This document shows, piece after piece, positions 40,190 through 49,783 of a stretch of DNA of 64,000 bases. The stretch comes from Tolypothrix tenuis PCC 7101 (GTDB taxonomy: Bacteria > Cyanobacteriota > Cyanobacteriia > Cyanobacteriales > Nostocaceae): assembly GCF_002368295.1 (NCBI RefSeq), contig NZ_AP018248.1, forward strand, positions 3,515,502-3,579,501, read 5' to 3'. Each line of letters opens with the position of its first letter. Within the stretch, counting starts at the first letter, position 1. Position numbers and translations under genes: made by a program. The notes under the pieces are model-generated. The model searched no databases, was not told the DNA's origin, and worked only from the letters and a program-made list of their open reading frames with translations.

Positions 40190-43100
40190 ATGCTCTCCAT
40201 CACTGAATCTCTGTCTGAGCCACCGTTCCACCTCCCGGGTTACACCCTCATCGAGCAGATATATCAGGGTTCTCGCACCGAGGTTTATCGAGCGATGCAA
40301 ACGGCTCAACAGCGTCCAGTGGTGATTAAGGTGTTGCGGCGAGAGTACCCCAGCTTCAGCGAATTGGTACAGTTTCGCAACCAGTTTACGCTCCTGCGGG
40401 GCATCACCGATGCCCACAAAGAACACCAACCCGTAGCGGGAGTTATTCAGCCCCTGAGCCTGGAACCTCTGGGGAAAAGCTATGCCCTAGTGATGGAAGA
40501 TTTTGGGGGGATTTCGCTCAATCACTATGCCCATCAGCGCCCCCTGGAAGTAATCGAAGTGCTGGCGATCGCTGTTCAAATCGCCGAAATTTTGCATGAG
40601 CTGCACCAACATCGGATTGTTCACAAAGACCTTAAACCCGCCAATATTCTGATTCATCCCGATTCAAAACAGGTCAAGTTGATTGACTTCAGCATCGCCT
40701 CCCTGTTGCCCAGGGAAACTCAGGAAATCCAGAACCCAAATCAGTTGGAAGGAACCCTAACTTATCTGGCTCCTGAACAAACGGGGCGGATGAATCGTGG
40801 GATTGATTATCGCGCCGACTTCTATGCGCTGGGTGTGACGCTTTATCAGTTGTTAACTGGACAGTTGCCATTTCAATCAGATGACGTGATGGAGTTAATT
40901 TACTGTCATCTGGCGAAGCGCCCCGCCCAGGTGCATCATCTGAATCCGTCAGTGCCGCCGATGCTCTCGGAGATTGTGTTCAAACTGATGGCCAAGAATG
41001 CGGAAGACCGCTATCAAAGTGCGATCGGACTCAAGCACGACCTCGAACACTGTTTGCATGAATGGCAAGATACAGGAAATATTGCTGACTTTAGATTAGG
41101 GCAGCGGGATTTAAGCGATCGCTTCTTGATTCCCGAAAAACTGTACGGTCGTGAAGCCGAAGTTCAGCAGTTATTAGCAGCCTTCGAGCGCGTCGCTAAT
41201 GGCAAATCAGAACTCATGCTGGTGGCGGGATTTTCTGGTATTGGTAAAACAGCAGTTGTCAATGAAGTGCATAAGCCGATTGTCCGGCAACGGGGCTATT
41301 TCATCAAGGGCAAGTATGACCAATTCAATCGCAATATTCCCCTCTCCGCCTTCGTCCAGGCATTGCGAGATCTGATGGGGCAATTGCTGTCTGAATCGGA
41401 TGCCGCCTTGGAGCAGTGGAAAAACCAAATTCTGACAGCCGTGGGTAATAACGGACAAGTCCTGATCGACGTGATTCCAGAATTGGAGCAGATCATTGGT
41501 AAACAGCCTGCGGCTCCCGAATTGTCAGGTAGCGCCGTCCAAAACCGATTTAACCTGCTATTCCAAAAGTTCATTGAGGTTTTTACCACTCCAGCGCATC
41601 CCTTGATCATCTTCCTGGATGATCTGCAGTGGGCAGATTCCGCCTCGCTGCAGTTGGTCAAACTGCTGATGAATGACAATGGCTATCTGCTAATGCTGGG
41701 TGCTTATCGGGATAATGAAGTCTCGCCCGTTCATCCCTTCATTTTGACTGTGGAAGAACTCAAAAAAGCTCAGAAAACGGTTAATACAATCACGCTATTA
41801 CCGCTCACCTTGCAAGACATGAGTCATCTGGTTGCAGATACCTTAGCTTGTTCGACTCAACTGGTTCAACCACTGACTGAGTTAATCGATCGCCAAACCC
41901 AGGGCAATCCCTTTTTCATCACCCAATTCCTCAAAGCAACACATACAGCAGGTCACATCACCTTCAATCAGGAGCGGTGCTATTGGGAATGTGACATCGC
42001 TCAAATCAGTGCTGTGGTATTCACCGATGATGTAGTAGACTTCATGGCACAGCAGTTGCAAAAATTGCCACCGGAAACCCAAAATGTGCTGAAATTAGCA
42101 GCCTGTGTGGGAAATCAATTTGATTTGAATACGCTGGCGATCGTTTCTCAACAATCCCAAACCGAAGCCGCAACTGCACTGTGGAGAGCGTTGCAAGAAG
42201 GCTTGATTATTCCCATTTCTGAAACCTACAAGTTTTTCCAGAGCCACGAAACCCAAACGGCTCAACAGAATATTGCTGTACCCTACAAATTTCTGCATGA
42301 TCGCGTCCAACAAGCAGCTTATTCTCTCATTCCTGAAACTTTAAGAAAATCAACTCACTTCCAAATTGGTAAACTTCTGCTGGCTGATGTTTCCCTAGAA
42401 GAACAAGGTAGCAAAATTTTTGCGATCGTCAATCACTTAAATCAGGGCTTTGAACTTCATCGCAGCCAGGAAGAACATTCAGAACTTCTACAGCTAAACT
42501 GTCTTGCCGGAACAAGGGCTAAGGAGTCTACTGCCTATGGAGTTGCTGTCAACTACTTTACAATGGCTGAAAGTTTGTTACCTCCAGATAGCTGGCAGCA
42601 ATGCTATGAAAAGTCTTTAGAAGTTTATTTTAATTTGGCAGAAGCTAAATATTTGTCCGGAGATTTCTCATCTTCTATGGCAATTATTGAAACAATTTCT
42701 AGCTTTGCCAGACAACCAATTGAAAGAGCTGAAGCTTTTAATCTGGCAATTCAAATGTTCACATTGCAAGGAAAGTACCTCCAAGCACTTGAGTATGGAC
42801 AAAAGGCATTATCTTGCTTGAATTTTGATTTATCAGAAATCGATTTATCGGCAAAACTTGCATCTTACCAACAAGAAATTCAAATAAAATTAGCGAATCG
42901 CCAGCCAGAGCAATTGGTAAATGAACCAGAAGCAACTGCTCCAGATAAACGCTTGATTATCAAAATATTGAATAATTTAATTGTACCCGTTTATGTTCTA
43001 CAAAAGCCAGAGCTATACTTTTTCGTTGCATTATCGATGGTTGCAGTATCTCTCAACTTTGGCGTAATAGGTGAATCTGGAAACGGATTTTCAGCCTATG

Positions 43101-45598
43101 GAATGTATCTGGGATATTATCACAATGACTATCAATCTGGCTATGAATTTGGAGTACTTGCAGAAAGTTTAGCCAAACGCTTCAGACAAGCAGATAATCT
43201 CTGCAAAGCTTGCTATATGCTAGGGAATAATCTCCTTTCCTGGGTGCGTCCTTTACGTTGCTCACTGCCTATTTTTGATCAAGGATTAGTCGCTGGACTG
43301 CAATCTGGGGAGATGGTTTTCTCCGGTAATCTTTTGATGTACAAGCTGCTCAATTCGTTTTATGCAGGAGACAGCGTATTAGAAGTTCAGCAAAATCTTC
43401 CGGAATATTTAGAATTTTCTGCCAAGAAACTCAACTATCAACTTGCCGTAGATGTCATCTCTGGATTAAAAATTTTGCTCCCTGATCTGACAGCTAATCT
43501 TACAGAAAATCTCCCAACTGAGGAGCAGCATCTTGAGGTATGTAAGAGCAACAATAGCGACTATGCAATTTGTCACTATTTGCTGCTAAAAACTCAGGTC
43601 TTATGTTTTTATGGGCGTTATGCAGAAGCAGTGGCAGCAGCTGAAGGGGCTGAAGACCTTGTTGGCACTATTACCGGAAAATATCAAGTCGCAGCTATCA
43701 ATTTTTATCAATCTATTGCTATAGCTGAATATTGTCGGACTCATTCTCTAGGTTTAGACAATAGTTATATCCAAAAAGTTAAATCAAATCAAGCGCAACT
43801 GAGTTTATGGGCAGTGAGTTGTCCGGAAAACTTTGCTCATAAGTGCGCTTTAGTAAATGCGATTTTAAGCATTTTATTGGGACAGAAAGCAGAAGCAATT
43901 GAACTATTTGATCGCGCTATTTCTGGTGCTAAAATCAACGGCTACCTCCAAGAAGAAGCCTTAGCCAACGAACTTGCAGCTAAATTTTACCTGGAGTGGG
44001 GCAAGGAAAAAATTGCAGCCAGCTACCTGCAAGAAGCTTACTACTGCTATGCTCGCTGGGGAGCTAACGCCAAAGTCAATGACCTGGAGCAACGCTATCC
44101 CCAACTGTTACGCCCGATTTTGCAAGCCCAACATAGCCAACAGACGATTTTAGAAACTTTGGCTACCATCTCGGCCCCTAACTATTTACACTCCTCTACC
44201 AGCAGCAAGAGTTCTGCCAGCAGTAGTATCAACACCACGCTCGATTTCGCCACCTTGCTGCAAACCTGTCAAATTCTTTCCAGCACAATTGATCTGGATG
44301 AATTGCTGAGTATCCTCACCCAAACCATGCTGCAAAACTCTGGCGCAGACAAATGTGCGTTAATACTTTGCCAGCATGGGCTATGGCAAGTTCGGGTGAT
44401 CGCCGATCTTGAACAAACGACTCTGCAAGTTGCCCCCCTGGAAAACAACAACAAGGTTCCTGCCAAACTCATCCAGTATGTTAAAAATACGATGACCACC
44501 GTTGTTGTAGATGCGTTAGAGACTGATCTGCCGGTGGTGGGTGAATATTTGCATTACCATCAACCCCAGAGTGTGCTTTGTATACCAATTCTGCGTCAGG
44601 GCAATTTAGTTGGCATTTTGTATCTGGAAAATCAGACAACTCGTGGCGTGTTTACCAGCGATCGCATCCTTGTACTCAATTTCCTCTGCACTGAAGCCGC
44701 TATTTCTCTCGAAAATGCCCGCCTCTATCAACAAGCCCAAACCTATGCCCAGCAGCTAGAGCAATCCCAACTGCAAATTGTCCAAAGTGAAAAAATGGCA
44801 TCATTGGGCAATCTAGTTGCAGGTGTTGCTCACGAAATCAATAATCCCATTGGTTTTCTCAATGGCAGTATCAAAAATGGCAAAGACTATTTGAAAGATT
44901 TGCTCAATCATCTCGCGCTTTATCAAGAATACTATCCCAATCCTGTCCCATCAATTCAAGACAATGCAGAAGATATTGATATTGACTACCTGATTGATGA
45001 CTTACCCAAGCTGCTGGACTCCATGGAAGGGGCGACTAATCGCATCAAAACTATCAGCATCAGTCTGCGTACTTTTTCTCGTGCTGATACAGAACATAAA
45101 GTCAGCGCTAATCTGCATGAAGGTCTGGATAGCACGCTATTGATCCTCAAGTATCGTCTCAAAGCCAATGAGTTTCGTCCGGCAATTCAAGTTGCTCAAA
45201 ACTATGGCGAATTGCCAGCTGTGGAATGTTTCCCCGGACAACTCAATCAGGTGTTTCTAAATATCCTGGCTAACGCCATTGATATGTTTGATGAAGTTGC
45301 CCACACTCATTCTTTTGAAATACTCACAGCCCATCCTCAGACAATCATCATTTCTACAGAAAAGGTGGCAAATCAAGTGATAATTCGGATTAGAGACAAT
45401 GGCAAGGGAATGAGCCAGGAAGTACAAGCCAAAATCTTTGATCATTTGTTTACCACCAAAGCGGTAGGAAAAGGAACCGGATTAGGATTGGCGATCGCCC
45501 GACAAATTGTTGTAGAGAAACATAACGGCAAGCTAGAGGTGCAGTCTGCGATCGGGCAAGGAAGCGAGTTTTGTATCTCAATACCGTTGCCAAAATAA
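40190..45598 (+). CDS. Giant Ser/Thr kinase - AAA ATPase - GAF - histidine kinase
   Basis: An 1802-residue multidomain signalling protein of a type expanded in filamentous cyanobacteria. In order: protein kinase domain (about 18-290) with catalytic Lys in VVIKVL (47), HKDLKPANIL (145-154) and LIDFSIA (164-170, DFS instead of DFG); AAA/MalT-like ATPase with Walker A FSGIGKTAV (about 346-354) and FLDDLQWAD; TPR-like helical region about 700-1300; GAF domain about 1365-1505; histidine kinase with phospho-acceptor His in VAHEINNPIGF (about 1547) and ATPase motifs NILANAIDMF and GKGTGLGLAIARQIV. No receiver domain and no membrane segment, so cytosolic. It is flanked by 34-bp inverted repeats, and base composition differs strongly between its parts. 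Confidence 0.9.
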   Translation: MLSITESLSEPPFHLPGYTLIEQIYQGSRTEVYRAMQTAQQRPVVIKVLRREYPSFSELVQFRNQFTLLRGITDAHKEHQPVAGVIQPLSLEPLGKSYALVMEDFGGISLNHYAHQRPLEVIEVLAIAVQIAEILHELHQHRIVHKDLKPANILIHPDSKQVKLIDFSIASLLPRETQEIQNPNQLEGTLTYLAPEQTGRMNRGIDYRADFYALGVTLYQLLTGQLPFQSDDVMELIYCHLAKRPAQVHHLNPSVPPMLSEIVFKLMAKNAEDRYQSAIGLKHDLEHCLHEWQDTGNIADFRLGQRDLSDRFLIPEKLYGREAEVQQLLAAFERVANGKSELMLVAGFSGIGKTAVVNEVHKPIVRQRGYFIKGKYDQFNRNIPLSAFVQALRDLMGQLLSESDAALEQWKNQILTAVGNNGQVLIDVIPELEQIIGKQPAAPELSGSAVQNRFNLLFQKFIEVFTTPAHPLIIFLDDLQWADSASLQLVKLLMNDNGYLLMLGAYRDNEVSPVHPFILTVEELKKAQKTVNTITLLPLTLQDMSHLVADTLACSTQLVQPLTELIDRQTQGNPFFITQFLKATHTAGHITFNQERCYWECDIAQISAVVFTDDVVDFMAQQLQKLPPETQNVLKLAACVGNQFDLNTLAIVSQQSQTEAATALWRALQEGLIIPISETYKFFQSHETQTAQQNIAVPYKFLHDRVQQAAYSLIPETLRKSTHFQIGKLLLADVSLEEQGSKIFAIVNHLNQGFELHRSQEEHSELLQLNCLAGTRAKESTAYGVAVNYFTMAESLLPPDSWQQCYEKSLEVYFNLAEAKYLSGDFSSSMAIIETISSFARQPIERAEAFNLAIQMFTLQGKYLQALEYGQKALSCLNFDLSEIDLSAKLASYQQEIQIKLANRQPEQLVNEPEATAPDKRLIIKILNNLIVPVYVLQKPELYFFVALSMVAVSLNFGVIGESGNGFSAYGMYLGYYHNDYQSGYEFGVLAESLAKRFRQADNLCKACYMLGNNLLSWVRPLRCSLPIFDQGLVAGLQSGEMVFSGNLLMYKLLNSFYAGDSVLEVQQNLPEYLEFSAKKLNYQLAVDVISGLKILLPDLTANLTENLPTEEQHLEVCKSNNSDYAICHYLLLKTQVLCFYGRYAEAVAAAEGAEDLVGTITGKYQVAAINFYQSIAIAEYCRTHSLGLDNSYIQKVKSNQAQLSLWAVSCPENFAHKCALVNAILSILLGQKAEAIELFDRAISGAKINGYLQEEALANELAAKFYLEWGKEKIAASYLQEAYYCYARWGANAKVNDLEQRYPQLLRPILQAQHSQQTILETLATISAPNYLHSSTSSKSSASSSINTTLDFATLLQTCQILSSTIDLDELLSILTQTMLQNSGADKCALILCQHGLWQVRVIADLEQTTLQVAPLENNNKVPAKLIQYVKNTMTTVVVDALETDLPVVGEYLHYHQPQSVLCIPILRQGNLVGILYLENQTTRGVFTSDRILVLNFLCTEAAISLENARLYQQAQTYAQQLEQSQLQIVQSEKMASLGNLVAGVAHEINNPIGFLNGSIKNGKDYLKDLLNHLALYQEYYPNPVPSIQDNAEDIDIDYLIDDLPKLLDSMEGATNRIKTISISLRTFSRADTEHKVSANLHEGLDSTLLILKYRLKANEFRPAIQVAQNYGELPAVECFPGQLNQVFLNILANAIDMFDEVAHTHSFEILTAHPQTIIISTEKVANQVIIRIRDNGKGMSQEVQAKIFDHLFTTKAVGKGTGLGLAIARQIVVEKHNGKLEVQSAIGQGSEFCISIPLPK

Positions 45599-45601
45599 AG
45601 T

Positions 45602-45713
45602 TATTGCTTTTCGGTTAAGGGGAAAAAGGGGAATGGGAAAAGGAAAGAAACAACCTTTCACCTTTTTCCCAAAAGCTATTTTGAGTTTAAAACGCTTAAC
45701 CGAGTTGTATTGC
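45602..45713. repeat. MITE-like repeat family E, copy 2
   Basis: It begins about TTGCTTTTCGGTTAAGGGG, 4 bp after the kinase stop, and ends CGCTTAACCGAGTTGTATTG. Interior GGGAAAAGGAAAG and TTTTTCCCAAAAGCTATTTTG match copy 1. It directly abuts the right inverted repeat. Confidence 0.75.
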
Positions 45714-45747
45714 CTCACAAGCCTGAGCCTATTTTATTAGTTCAAAT
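45714..45747. repeat. Right 34-bp inverted repeat flanking the kinase gene
   Basis: CTCACAAGCCTGAGCCTATT followed by TTATTAGTTCAAAT; complementary partner of 39978-40012 with two mismatches. Confidence 0.82.
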
Positions 45748-45924
45748 TTTTGCCAAGTTCACTTATGCGCGGACGTATTCATCTCCCTTCCACAGGCGTT
45801 GAACTCTCGTCAATTGGCTAAGGTATTGTTATAGAAACTCATATTTTGTAGCTAGCACTCAACACTCAGCACCGGAAAATACTGCATTACAATTATTAAC
45901 AGCTACTTCACATTTCTTTAAATC

Positions 45925-46875
45925 ATGCAGGTAACAACAGCGCCTTCTACCACTCCTATACCTGGCCAATACTGGCAATGGCGCGGGCATAAAGTTTACT
46001 ATGTACGAGCCGCAGAGCAACAAGCGCAACGTCCACCCTTGTTATTAGTGCATGGGTTTGGTGCTTCTACAGACCACTGGCGCAAAAATATCACAGGACT
46101 GTGCCAAGATTTTCAAGTTTTTGCGATCGATTTATTAGGATTCGGGCGTTCAGCGAAGCCGAAGTTAGATTACAGTGGCGACTTGTGGCGTGATCAACTG
46201 CACGATTTTATTAATGAAATCATCGGTCAAAAAGTAGTTTTAGTAGGAAACTCCCTAGGTGGTTATGCTTCTTTGTGCGTTGCAGCACAATACCCCGATA
46301 GTGCAGCTGGTGTAGTTTTACTCAACAGTGCAGGCCCCTTTAGCATCGAAAAGCCAACATCTGAGCCGGAAGCTTTGCAATCACAAATTCAGCCTCCCAA
46401 ACAGGAATCAGGATTGCAAAAGTTACTAGGCGATGGTGTGAAGTGGATGTTTCAGCAACCTTTAGCCCAGTTTTTATTATTTCAATACGTGCGTCAACGT
46501 TGGGTAATTCGCCAAACCCTAGAGAAAGTTTATTTAGATAAAACTGCAATCACAGACCAGTTAGTAGAAGAAATTTATCGACCAGCTTACGATGCTGGTG
46601 CATTGGATGTGTTTGTCTCAGTTTTTAGTACTCCTCAAGGAGAAAAAGTTGATGTATTGCTAAAACAATTAACTTGTCCTTTATTGTTGTTGTGGGGAGA
46701 AGCCGATCCTTGGATGAATGCTAGAGAACGTTCTCAAAAGTTTCGCCAATATTATCCACAACTACAAGAAGATTTTTTATCTGCGGGTCATTGTCCTCAT
46801 GATGAAATACCAGAGCAAGTTAACTCTCTTTTACGAGATTGGATGTTAGGAAATACCCAGCTTTTCAGCATATAA
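45925..46875 (+). CDS. Alpha/beta-fold hydrolase
   Basis: A 316-residue hydrolase. The oxyanion motif LLVHGFGASTDHW (about 41-53), nucleophile elbow VGNSLGGYAS (about 110-119), acid in LLLWGEADPWMN (about 270-281) and His in GHCPHDE (about 296) are all present. The cap (IRQTLEKVYLDKTAITDQLV) is typical of epoxide hydrolase/haloperoxidase-like and chlorophyll-related esterases; no sign distinguishes them. No signal peptide. ATG with weak ribosome site. Sits alone between the kinase block and the zinc dehydrogenase, same direction. Confidence 0.86.
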   Translation: MQVTTAPSTTPIPGQYWQWRGHKVYYVRAAEQQAQRPPLLLVHGFGASTDHWRKNITGLCQDFQVFAIDLLGFGRSAKPKLDYSGDLWRDQLHDFINEIIGQKVVLVGNSLGGYASLCVAAQYPDSAAGVVLLNSAGPFSIEKPTSEPEALQSQIQPPKQESGLQKLLGDGVKWMFQQPLAQFLLFQYVRQRWVIRQTLEKVYLDKTAITDQLVEEIYRPAYDAGALDVFVSVFSTPQGEKVDVLLKQLTCPLLLLWGEADPWMNARERSQKFRQYYPQLQEDFLSAGHCPHDEIPEQVNSLLRDWMLGNTQLFSI

Positions 46876-46910
46876 GAAAGCACATTGAGACTGCAGGGGA
46901 TGAAGGGATA

Positions 46911-46951
46911 GAGACGCGATGGAGGGAGAGAGACGCGATGAATCGCGTCTC
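46911..46951. repeat. Palindrome GAGACGCGAT...ATCGCGTCTC, copy 5 plus half-site
   Basis: A complete hairpin at 46930-46951, preceded by an extra half-copy GAGACGCGATGG at 46911-46922. It lies just past the hydrolase stop. Confidence 0.75.
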
Positions 46952-47028
46952 TACAATTTTTGACTCAGGACTTTAAAGCTAGTCACTCTGGTCAGAAAAT
47001 AAAATTAGAAGAATTTTCTTTATTAATT

Positions 47029-48012
47029 ATGCGTGCAATGATACTAGAGGCACCACGCCAACCTCTGCAATTAGCAGACTTACCAGTGCCGAAACCCAAT
47101 CCAGAGCAAGTATTAATTCGCATCCACGCCTGTGCTGTTTGTCGCACAGATTTGCATATAGTTGATGGAGAATTGACTCATCCCAAATTACCGTTAATAC
47201 CTGGGCATCAAATAGTCGGTACTATAGAAGCAAAAGGCGATCGCGTTGAGCAATTTACTATTGGACAACGGGTTGGTGTTCCTTGGTTAGGTCACACTTG
47301 CGATCGCTGCCGGTATTGCCTTTCCCATCGTGAAAATCTCTGCGATTATGCTGAGTTCACAGGTTACAATATTGACGGCGGTTATGCAGATTACACTGTC
47401 GCTGACCATCGCTTCTGCTTTCCTCTAGACCCTAGTTTCCCAGACTTGCAAGCTGCACCTTTATTATGTGGCGGCTTAATTGGTTATCGTGCTTATCGCA
47501 TGGCTGGCGATGCAGAAAAAATTGGCTTTTATGGTTTTGGTTCAGCCGCCCATATATTGATTCAACTAGCTCGCTATCAACAGCGTCAAGTATTTGCTTT
47601 TACGCGTAGTGGTGATATTGAAGGGCAAGAATTCGCCCGTCAATTAGGTGCAGTTTGGGCTGGAGGCTCAGAGGAATTACCCCCAGAACCCTTAGATGCG
47701 GCAATTATTTTTGCTCCCATAGGTAAATTAGTTCCTGCTGCTTTACGGGCAGTCGCTAAAGGAGGTACGGTAGTTTGTGCAGGCATTCACATGAGTGATA
47801 TTCCCGCCTTTCCCTACGAAATTTTATGGGAAGAAAGGGTATTAAGGTCTGTTGCTAACCTGACTCGTCAAGATGGCGAAGAATTTCTCGCTTTAGCACC
47901 CAAAATTCCCATCCATACAGAAATTAATAGCTTTCCTCTAACTCAAGCAAATGAGGCGTTAGATGCTCTGCGGAGTGGCAAAATTACAGGGTCAGCAGTT
48001 TTAGTAATTTGA
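47029..48012 (+). CDS. Zinc-dependent alcohol dehydrogenase family protein
   Basis: A 327-residue MDR-family dehydrogenase. Catalytic zinc ligands are seen in CAVCRTDLH and GHQIVGTIEAKGDRV; the structural zinc loop is CDRCRYCLSHRENLC with all four Cys. The nucleotide fold has GFYGFGSAAHILIQLARY (degenerate GxGxxG). It resembles the YjgB/AdhP-like group that oxidises or reduces simple alcohols and aldehydes; cofactor (NADPH or NADH) not assigned. The frame begins at a TTG (46960), but that part is repeat DNA, so the ATG at 47029 (or 47038) is preferred. Confidence 0.87.
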   Translation: MRAMILEAPRQPLQLADLPVPKPNPEQVLIRIHACAVCRTDLHIVDGELTHPKLPLIPGHQIVGTIEAKGDRVEQFTIGQRVGVPWLGHTCDRCRYCLSHRENLCDYAEFTGYNIDGGYADYTVADHRFCFPLDPSFPDLQAAPLLCGGLIGYRAYRMAGDAEKIGFYGFGSAAHILIQLARYQQRQVFAFTRSGDIEGQEFARQLGAVWAGGSEELPPEPLDAAIIFAPIGKLVPAALRAVAKGGTVVCAGIHMSDIPAFPYEILWEERVLRSVANLTRQDGEEFLALAPKIPIHTEINSFPLTQANEALDALRSGKITGSAVLVI

Positions 48013-48025
48013 AAAATTGGTGTTT

Positions 48026-48067
48026 GGTAATTGGTAATTGGTAATTGGTAATTGGTAATTGGTAATG
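48026..48067. repeat. Heptamer repeat TTGGTAA
   Basis: About six copies between the dehydrogenase and the next gene. Confidence 0.88.
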
Positions 48068-48116
48068 GGGATTTATCCTCTGTTTTCTTTGCTCTCTTAA
48101 AGATGCTCAGACTATC

Positions 48117-48644
48117 ATGCTCTACCTGTTTATAGAAAATTCGCTCTTTTTTTTGGTTACAACATTAATTACTGTAATTATGGGCTGGTCATGGAGGAAT
48201 GCCAAGCCTATGACTTTACCGCAACCTTTGCCAGGATGGTACAAAATCTGGTTTGGTACGATACAGCTATTTGGAATTGTAGTGCCACTAGTAGTAATGC
48301 TGTTGTGGGGTATAGCATGGGGCTACAACAGCGTGTTGACTGTATTACTGTGGTATTTTGTGATGCTGGGGTTACAAATTGTCGCGGAAATTGTGACACT
48401 GAGAAAGTTTCACTCAGTCACTTGGGTAATGGTGCCTTATTTATATTTGCCTTACCGTATTTGGCAGCTATATGAGGGTTTAGGAATTATTGGTTCGCAA
48501 CCAGAATTGATGTGGGTAAGAAATTTATTACTGTTTGAAATTGTGTTGTGGACTGGTAACTATATTTTAGATGTGTCGCGGTTGCCAAGATTGTTTAACT
48601 GGCCAGTTCAGGAAGATTCTCTGGAAGTAACTAAGCACAATTAA
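48117..48644 (+). CDS. Membrane protein of unknown function, four segments
   Basis: A 175-residue protein, family not recognised. Hydrophobic stretches are about residues 4-24, 42-66, 68-94 and 128-150, with Trp-rich loops (MGWSWRNAKPMTLPQPLPGW; LPYRIWQLYEGLG). It looks like a four-helix inner-membrane protein. Start ATG at 48117 with no clear ribosome site. A heptamer array follows it and another precedes it, so transcription units are uncertain. Confidence 0.6.
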   Translation: MLYLFIENSLFFLVTTLITVIMGWSWRNAKPMTLPQPLPGWYKIWFGTIQLFGIVVPLVVMLLWGIAWGYNSVLTVLLWYFVMLGLQIVAEIVTLRKFHSVTWVMVPYLYLPYRIWQLYEGLGIIGSQPELMWVRNLLLFEIVLWTGNYILDVSRLPRLFNWPVQEDSLEVTKHN

Positions 48645-48678
48645 ACCGAACGATGTAAAGTTTTGTAGTACAGACACA

Positions 48679-48713
48679 ATTACCAATTACCAATTACCAA
48701 TTACCAATTACCC
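48679..48713. repeat. Heptamer repeat CAATTAC
   Basis: About five units ending exactly at the ATG of the PPOX-like gene, leaving no room for a normal ribosome site. Confidence 0.88.
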
Positions 48714-49280
48714 ATGCTCGAACCAGCAAGCCCAACTAACAGATGGGTAAATACAATCGATTCTCAAAATCCTGAAGTTATTGCTCAAGCCTGTCGGATT
48801 ATCGCCAAGAATATTTATTGTACTTTGTCTACTTGTTCGGCTGATGGCTATCCTTGGGTTTCGCCTTTATTGTTTGCCTATGATGAGGACTGGAATATTT
48901 ATTGGAGTTCCGCGATCGCATCTCAGCATTCACAGCACATATACAATAATCATGGCAGAGTTGCGATCGCGATTTTTGATTCCAGCATTTCTGAAGGTGC
49001 AGTAGAAGGTTTATATCTGACTGGAACTGCATCACAGTTAAACCCAGACGCAGCCGAAACGGTATTGCAGTTGCTTTTGCAGCGAGCAACTAAAAAGCAT
49101 AATCGCACAGCATTAGACTATTTAAATGATTCACCCCGCAGGTTTTATCAATGTAAACCCCAAGAGGTTTGGATTACTGGTAAACGAGTAGCAGTTGGTA
49201 ATCAATTAGTGGATACAAAAATTCAATTAAATTTGTCAAACTTAAGAGAAGCAAAATTGATTGAGCAATCACAAATTTGA
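48714..49280 (+). CDS. Pyridoxamine 5'-phosphate oxidase-like flavin-binding protein
   Basis: A 188-residue protein of the PNPOx-like split-barrel superfamily. The N-terminal part IIAKNIYCTLSTCSADGYPWVSP is the typical first strand pair and flavin-binding start; IYWSSAIASQHSQHI and GRVAIAIFDSS continue the barrel. The C-terminus (RRFYQCKPQEVWIT) matches many cyanobacterial members annotated as pyridoxamine oxidase-related. Cofactor FMN or F420/heme is not deducible. It begins immediately after a CAATTAC array with no Shine-Dalgarno. Confidence 0.78.
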   Translation: MLEPASPTNRWVNTIDSQNPEVIAQACRIIAKNIYCTLSTCSADGYPWVSPLLFAYDEDWNIYWSSAIASQHSQHIYNNHGRVAIAIFDSSISEGAVEGLYLTGTASQLNPDAAETVLQLLLQRATKKHNRTALDYLNDSPRRFYQCKPQEVWITGKRVAVGNQLVDTKIQLNLSNLREAKLIEQSQI

Positions 49281-49783
49281 ATTGCTAATTAAACAACTGG
49301 TACACTAATCTTCTGGTTTAAGAGTCAACAGTCAAGGGTCAAGGGTCAAAAATTCAAGTTTTTTGGACTTTTGAATGCCAGTTCACTCAACGGAGGGAAC
49401 CTCCGCACGTGACTGGCTCCTCTTGACTCTGGACAGCCTCAACGAAAAAAATGTGACACTTGCGTAAGTCCTATTGGTATAAAACTTAAAATTTTAAAAA
49501 TAGTATTGAGAAATATTTCAGTGATGAATTTAAAACTTTCACCTTTTCCTCTTCTTTTATTTTGTCTTCCTCCTATGGATATAAATTAAATGTTAATTCC
49601 TGCCATATCCGAGAACAAACTTATATTTTCTTGTCAAAATCAATTTATTTTATTTTGAAGTCTTAAAATCTAAATTTATAGGCTTAAGTGAGAATCTTCT
49701 CAACTAAAGTTTGAGACTGGGCAAGACGACAACAGTCAAATTATAGGTTCAAATCTAATTTTTAAAATAGGAGATGGACTGTC
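49281..49783. other. Intergenic region with a strong GC-rich palindrome
   Basis: It holds GTCAACAGTCAAGGGTCAAG heptamers and a nested palindrome at 49377-49417 (outer GCCAGTTCAC / GTGACTGGC, inner CGGAGGGAACCTCCG). The rest is AT-rich and probably carries the Nif11-like peptide promoter. No gene seen. Confidence 0.55.

Noticed and set aside
46960..47028. Longer start of the zinc dehydrogenase (TTG)
   Set aside because: The added residues come from palindrome repeat DNA and do not match the family's N-terminus; the ATG at 47029 fits.
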